The notes below the pieces were generated by a model that was given only the letters and a program-made list of their open reading frames with translations, searched no databases and was not told the origin of the DNA. 64,000 nucleotides of DNA from Lytechinus variegatus (taxonomy: Eukaryota; Echinodermata; Echinoidea; Temnopleuroida; Toxopneustidae). Shown here piece by piece: positions 58,276 to 64,000 of the stretch. The translations under genes and the position numbers were made by a program. How positions within the stretch are numbered: position 1 is the first letter of the stretch; each line of letters begins with the position of its first letter. The stretch lies in the NCBI RefSeq assembly GCF_018143015.1, contig NC_054741.1, positions 67,835,754-67,899,753 on the forward strand. Reading direction: 5' to 3'.

Positions 58276-60235
58276 ATATCTCATTAACCCCTATTAAAGC
58301 CCCCATCTGAATGCCAGTGATGATTATGACAACGTTAATTGACTTAGTGATTTAGCAACGAAATCCTGTCTTTGCAATATTCTTAAAAAAAACATTTTCT
58401 TCAAAAAATTTCCAGTCATTTCTTTTCTTTCCATTACCTGACAATCATAAAGGGTAGCCATCTCTGCTTCCACCCCCTTGGCTCTCGGCCGCCGCCCCTG
58501 TCGTATTTCATGATTCACACAACGAAATTACAATACAGTCGTTGACAAAACTTCGATACCCCAAATTATTTTGAGATACTATTGGCGTTCCATAGTAAAT
58601 GAACTCTGTTGAATAACTTGACTGTACACGGATTTGCCGTGTGATCTCGCTCTTGCGCATATTTAATGATGATGCATCCATCCAGGGGTCGTTTGTATCC
58701 ATGCAAAAACTGGACATTCAACACAATGAATTTTTAGTGAATGGCCACCTCAAAATGGATGTTCTCCAAAAGATAATGAAAAAAACTCACCTCAATAAAA
58801 ATTAAGTTCAATTTATCTGTCGATTTCGACAGACCAAGGAGAAATCTGTACCATGCCCGTTGACGCCGGATGCCGACGGGTCATTATGTGTGCACGTTGA
58901 GGTCCCGTGATCGTTTGAATATTTTGGGATATTTTGTAAGCAATCGCTGGCACAGTCGTCGCCCTGTTCGAACACTGAAAGGAAACGGGTTTGGGGCATC
59001 AGGGCATTTGAAAGATATACTATGAATATGGACATTCATATCCTTAAGTTAAATTAAGTCAGCGACTGCATGAAGTCGACGGGCCAGCGACCATGAGCGT
59101 TTCTACTTTATATTTAGTACTAGCTCAGACCGTAACACTGAATAAAACCCTAGGTATCAATAATGTCCTCACTTTCTTTTACTTTATAAACTATATGTTT
59201 CCCTGATAACTAATGTTAGACTATAAAACGTGTAATTTAATGATGCCCAAATATTCAGTTGAGGCGTCACCATATAGCCCCCTATCAAAGTTAGCTTGGC
59301 ATCTCATCTCGTATACCATGGCATGGTGTGTAAGTTATACCTCTTGGTGTAGCATAGTAATAGGTCTATCAACGAGTCGACCTTATCCACATATTTGGAA
59401 TACCACGTCATTTCAAGCTCATTAACACCGGGCCTGGAGATGATCAGGATGATGTCTGAATAGCAAGACGCAGATCCCCCACCTCCACTGATTCTACCTG
59501 ACCCATTCAGACAAAATCTCTCGAGATTAGCACCCATTGTTTATTTCTAGTAATAGTATTTCATATCATTATGTCATATTTTTTGGGGGGATGAGAACCC
59601 TTGTATTCCTTGATTGTTATTATTTGGGCGTCTTATGGACAGGCCTACCCTCTGTCCATTAATGAATTCCGGTTCTGGATCCGTCTCTGTCAGTATTATA
59701 CCGGGATATTATATGCACGTTGAATCGTCACAGAATGCCCCTAGAAGTATATTGAACAAAATATAAAAACAAGTAGAACGCACCATTTGTATAATAGAAA
59801 ACGTCTCTTTGCCAAAAATTTATGCCCACTCTCTCCGATTTGTGTTTCTTCTATTTTGCTTCAAACTGTATATTTTCTTGAATACTCGGATGGGCACAAG
59901 ATTTTACAACAAATGGGACACATGGTAGATTATATGACTGGCAAAAGTGTACTTTTGGAATAATTGCCACTGAATTCCTTTTTTTAATGTGGCATGCCTC
60001 ATGTATACAAACGTTAAATTTGTTTCACGATATCTCGTTATTCATTTTGATTTAAAATGGCAATTAAGTCTTTTTTAAGTTGACGTATAATTTTCTAGTT
60101 TCCTCATTCTGTAAACACGCTTTTCCTGTTTTCAATACAACTTTCTGTTAATTTTTTTGTACTCTGTTTCCGGATAATTACAAAATACTGAACAAGTAAA
60201 ATCAACAATAGAAATTTAGAAATTATGGATATATT
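58276..60235. other. Non-coding stretch
   Basis: No gene or paired repeat recognised. Open frames are under 80 codons with no motifs and overlap in conflicting frames. Confidence 0.5.
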
Positions 60236-60451
60236 CATTGGCGTACCTGGGATTATCCAAACGGGGGGGGGGGGGGGAACCGGTCTAAAAATTTGACAAG
60301 CAAAAAAAAAAGGTCTTCAAGCTCGTCAGGGGGAGCAAAATAGCCAAGCTCGTCAAGGGGGGGGGGCAGGGATATGTCTTTTGTATGGGTTGTGACTCGT
60401 CAGGGGGGCAGACTGCCCCCTCTGCCCCCCCCCCCCCGTAGGTACGCTAGT
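60236..60451. mobile_element. 216 bp G-run element with 8 bp duplication (hAT-like)
   Basis: The left end CATTGGCGTACCTGGG and the right end read in reverse CACTAGCGTACCTACGGG form inverted repeats. Flanks GATATATT (60228-60235) and GATAAATT (60452-60459) are an 8 bp duplication with one change. The body is G-runs and AAAATTTGACAAGCAAAAAA. Confidence 0.75.
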
Positions 60452-60459
60452 GGATAAAT

Positions 60460-61801
60460 TCGCCAATTCACTGGCTCAACAAGAGGACATGATTCCCTGA
60501 TGATCGGCGAGCAAGAAATAAATAAAAAATCCATTGATTTAACTTCACATCACAGTCCTGTATACCCCTTCCCTCAAATTAAACATTAAGGTTTTAAGGT
60601 CGTGCCTATATTTACAAATTGAATAAAGGTATCGCTCGGGTTTGCATTCAAGTGCCCACCACACTAAAAGGGCAATGATGCTGCAGGTTAAAATGGTGTA
60701 GACAATATCATTGTGACTCAGTTCCACTAATGAAAATAGATGTTAATAAATAATTTGCTACCCCCCCCCCTCGACAGGGAACCATTTCACTGCATTGTTT
60801 TGTAGAGTGATTTTAGACTCGAAATACCAAGTTTCATTAAAAAAAAAACAATCGGCTTTCTTGCCAACTGTGTTATTAGTTTCACTGGTAGAAAATATGC
60901 AACGGGTTTTTCACTTTCTTATTCTATATCCAGTTGTGGATATGTACATGTGCGAGTAAATGGCACACTGATGAACTATCCTTCACTGAAATTTGTAATT
61001 GTAAACCATGTTTTAAACAAAATTCTAAATTTCGCCGTGACAGCTTTCTTTTTTTTTTTTTTTTAATTCAGTGTGAGTTATGACCTGTATTCGCTAGGAA
61101 TAAATGGTTAAAAAAACAAACATCCCATTTTTGTGTTCGGTTGCTATGACCACTCGCACAAAACACCCCTTCACTGTTCTTGTGATAGGCCTATACTTAG
61201 GTCCAAAACGCTCATTTTCATTTGCAGAGATAACAAATTTCCTATAATAAGAAATGCATTTTCTTGTTGTACCATGTTTTGGTCAAAATGCCAAGATTCA
61301 CTGGTAAAATAAACATACCACTTTCGATCCAGTGACAAAGTAATCACGCACAGTGATTACGATTTTGCATTTAAAATCAAAGCGCTAAGAAAATGAATAC
61401 TATTAGTTTGAAAATTATCACGGCACAACTGGCCAGTGAGCGTCTGCATGTGTGCATATGGACAAGCCCGATGTTACTAATTATATATATATTGAAACTG
61501 TACCCTCTTCTGCATAAAAGCTTGGTAAAGGTCGGTATTATCAACGTCACGGGGAAAGATAAAAAGACAACATCTGCTCTATTCACAGACCATGAGGAAA
61601 TCCGATTAAATGTGAAATGTTTATTATGTTTATTTGAGTTAAATAGGCCTTCATCGTGACAAAAAGAAAATGACTAAAAGAATAAACGTATTTATGGTTG
61701 CATTTTAACTGTAACTTTATGTCTATTTCTTTTTCGAAGAACTTTAATTCACATTATGATATACAATACAAGACAATACACATGCTTAATACTTTTGGTG
61801 C
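60460..61801. other. Non-coding stretch
   Basis: No gene recognised; contains a C-run (60762-60771) and a T-run (61049-61064). A pair of opposed open frames near 61377-61659 has no motif. Confidence 0.5.
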
Positions 61802-61900
61802 AGTCACATTTCCCCTACGGCGGTCGTATGGCGAGACGAATATGTAGCAGCATGGTACAAGACTCGCGGTACGGTCGCCGTAGGAGAAATGCATGTGACT
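61802..61900. mobile_element. 99 bp foldback element
   Basis: The left arm AGTCACAT.TTCCCCTACGG CGGTCGTA and the right arm read in reverse (AGTCACATGCATTTCTCCTA, CGGCGACCGTA) are inverted repeats covering most of its length. No coding sequence. Confidence 0.75.
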
Positions 61901-62424
61901 ATGCTATATGCGAGGTTCAGTCCCGGTTCAGTTTCAAGGCTTTGATATTTATTATAATTTGAAATGAGAAAATTTCGCCTGTGGTTTGATAACCGAATCT
62001 CGGAAGTAAATACATATTATTTGTATAGATTCCAGATACTCGGCGTTTCGAAACTGCGTGTCTCATTTAAGTACAATCTGATGGGGAAACTATACTGCCA
62101 AATCAGCTTTTGCTCATATCATCCATCTATTCATAATAATTATCATTTTAATGTACCCCTACTACTTTAATAGGCTTTTTTGCCTAGTGATTGATATGTA
62201 TGAATGTTAAGCTCTTGAAAATTGATTTTAACGAAATGAATAAATAAAGTGCAACATTTTAAACACAGTTCGCATACATTTATTATTGCCATGTCTGGCG
62301 ATCCTTTGGCATGCTTTCATGTTGTCAACGTCTTTTTAGACCTACATAAATTTTAATGTTAGTAAAGAGGTGCATTACCTCCAAAAACTACTGGAGTCTA
62401 TAGACCTCTATTATTTATTCATTT

Positions 62425-62515
62425 TTTAATTAATATGTTGTTGTTGATGATTAATTAATAGGTTGTTGTTGATTAATTGATAAGTTGATTAATTTTAATT
62501 AATGGGTTGTTGTTG
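62425..62515. repeat. TTAATTAAT / TTGTTGTTG short tandem repeat
   Basis: Three imperfect copies of TTAATTAAT(A/G)(G/T)GTTGTTGTTGAT. Confidence 0.85.
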
Positions 62516-62826
62516 ACTACCTGAAAGCTTGTCAGAGGCTTACCAGACAAATCAAGAAATATTGTAAACAAATTGGACTTCAAATAATGTAATTAGTTAC
62601 TAACATGTTATAATTAATGGAAACCTTCGTTCTTTTTATGATCGATTGACCTAAACGGGGTTCAGTTTGACCAAACTGAGACTAATGTTATTTATGGTAT
62701 TCTTAAACATTTCTAAATATAAGATACAAGATAAGCTTAGGGTTTTACTATACCATGGGACTATATGCCTGTAAGAGGATAGAAGATTATCATGATAACA
62801 TTTATCCTTTATGACGCAAAGTTTGG

Positions 62827-62834
62827 TATATAAA
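62827..62834 (+). promoter_or_regulatory. TATA box
   Basis: TATATAAA, 46 bases upstream of the ATG at 62880. A start site about 30 bases downstream would leave a leader of about 20 bases. Confidence 0.6.
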
Positions 62835-62879
62835 CCACTTAAATTGAGAGTCTTGACACCAAACGATATAACTGCAATC

Positions 62880-62944
62880 ATGATTAAGTTGGTGGTTCTT
62901 GCATCGCTGCTCGTGTCAGCATATGCTGCTAAATCCTACAGTGG
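62880..62944 (+). CDS. First exon of a secreted protein (signal peptide), gene runs off the window
   Basis: The exon starts at ATG 62880 and encodes MIKLVVLASLLVSAYAAKSYSG-like residues: a short basic start, a hydrophobic core VVLASLLVSAYA and a likely cleavage site after AYA or AYAA, so a classic signal peptide. The donor GTGAGT at 62945 leaves the codon in phase 2. A TATA box at 62827 supports the start. No second exon was found up to 64000. The mature start KSYSG recalls activation peptides of secreted metallocarboxypeptidases, but 21 residues are too few to call; any secreted protein is possible. Confidence 0.6.
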
Positions 62945-63641
62945 GTGAGTTATTAAATATGCGTGTATATGGAGAATGGGAAATCAAATTTTCGTCTGAA
63001 AGCAGGATTCTTTACTGGACGTGTAAGATCCTATGTTATTGTATTTAGATATTTTCATCGGTCCTTGAATAGAATATTTAACATCTGAATTGCAGTTTCC
63101 TAAGTATCTAACGAAAAATACATCATGGAAATAGTTGGCTATAAAACAAAATAAAATAGCACCCCAATATGTAGTTAAACAATAATTAGAACCTAACGTT
63201 CAAGATTCCCAAAGTCAATTTAATTCCTCACGATACCCCAATTATTACAAAAAGACAATATTTTATGTTGGTTTTATAATTATAAACAGAAGTTTGCAAT
63301 AATTGGAATAAAATCCACCAGCTTGGTGGAGATTGGTCGGAAGATTGTTCGAAAGACAGATCAAAACGTATCATAATATACAGGTATGTTTTTTTTTTGT
63401 TTTTTTTTGGGGGGGGGCGGGGGTTCTTATGTAGGATGTATTTTTGGAAGTTACCTACTCATGTCACTAAGCATTTGCGAACCGACGTACCCATGTCAGA
63501 AAGCAAATATTACTTTATGATTATGAATTAATATTTAACAAAATACAATTAAATGTAAAACTTCCATTAACTAAGATATCGCCATATTCTTCAGCCGCTT
63601 TTCACCCTTTAGCACCCTTCTCCCTTTTCTTGGTTTTTGTG
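62945..63641. other. Probable first intron of the secreted-protein gene
   Basis: AT-rich, with a T-run/G-run junction at 63388-63420. No second exon recognised. Confidence 0.45.
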
Positions 63642-63645
63642 TTAA

Positions 63646-64000
63646 GCCCGGCGCACACTATGCGATTCGTTGCGATCCGAATTTCAAAGAAATTGCTATA
63701 ACACTTGATATGAACATTCCAACCAATGAAATCTTGGCAATCAGAATTCAGAATTGTGATCAGGTGATAGGATTACTGAAATCGAAATTCAGCCAAGTTC
63801 GAGCCTCCCTGTAGGTATAAAAGCAAAATCAATTCCAAATCGCAATGACGTCATCATCGCCTGCGACTTGAAGCCGAATTTGAATTTACTCCGAACACAG
63901 GGCTTGCCGCAGCGCAACATTATGATTTTATTATTCCTAACATTATGCCGAACTTCAAATAAAATAATTTTGCTTCCTGTAAATGTCACAATTAATGCAA
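63646..64000. mobile_element. Left part of a TTAA-type element, cut by the window edge
   Basis: TTAA at 63642-63645 is followed by GCCCGGCGCACACTATGCGA, the layout of the other TTAA elements here (TTAA then a GC-rich end resembling AGGCCCCGTCACACC at 10924). The right end is outside the window, so the inverted partner cannot be shown. Confidence 0.45.

Noticed and set aside
62651-62881. 76-codon minus-strand frame opposite the secreted-protein promoter
   Set aside because: It covers the TATA box and leader of the plus-strand gene and has no motif; read as a shadow frame.

Overview
The window is animal nuclear DNA. Two spliced host genes with GT-AG introns are clear, long non-coding stretches separate them, and many families of short inverted-repeat transposons are scattered through it. 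The style of the repeats (TTAA-flanked foldback elements, T-run/G-run junctions, minisatellites) and the intron-rich genes suggest a marine deuterostome, most likely an echinoderm such as a sea urchin. That organism call is inference; no ribosomal or mitochondrial marker is present to confirm it.

Layout. 1-4.2 kb: a dispersed repeat copy cut by the window edge, then four tandem ~700 bp units. 4.2-7.9 kb: a large inverted-repeat element with a second element nested in it. 8.4-9.2 kb: a dispersed repeat with internal ~130 bp units that carry AGGTCAAAGGTCA (DR1) motifs. 10.3-15.9 kb: three phase-compatible exons of a broken, probably transposon-derived gene, whose introns hold further elements. 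16.4-17.2 kb: one of three ~750 bp TTAA-flanked elements (the others are at 13.8 and 38.2 kb). 18.8-24.9 kb: a 6.1 kb minisatellite of alternating 56/57 bp units around a palindromic HindIII core. 25.4-26.3 kb: small elements, one pair nested.

27.5-37.2 kb, plus strand: a complete six-exon MEAF6 gene (190 aa; subunit of NuA4/TIP60, HBO1 and MOZ/MORF histone acetyltransferase complexes), with several elements in its introns. 38-44 kb: non-coding sequence with more elements. 44.2-51.1 kb, minus strand: a complete class I fructose-bisphosphate aldolase gene (seven coding exons, 365 aa) with a non-coding first exon and a TATA box. A decayed tandem copy of the exon 3 boundary lies in its intron 2, and strong palindromes lie in its first intron. 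51.6-53.3 kb: an element with a 7 bp target duplication. 53.5-62.8 kb: no recognisable genes, only simple repeats and small elements. 62.88 kb: the TATA-driven first exon of a secreted protein that continues past the window; then the start of another TTAA element at the right edge.

MEAF6 and aldolase are unrelated in function and converge tail to tail across about 7 kb; nothing suggests a shared pathway. Exon boundaries were worked out by hand from reading frame, splice consensus and remembered family sequences. Transposon family names rest on end sequence and target duplication only, because no transposase was found.
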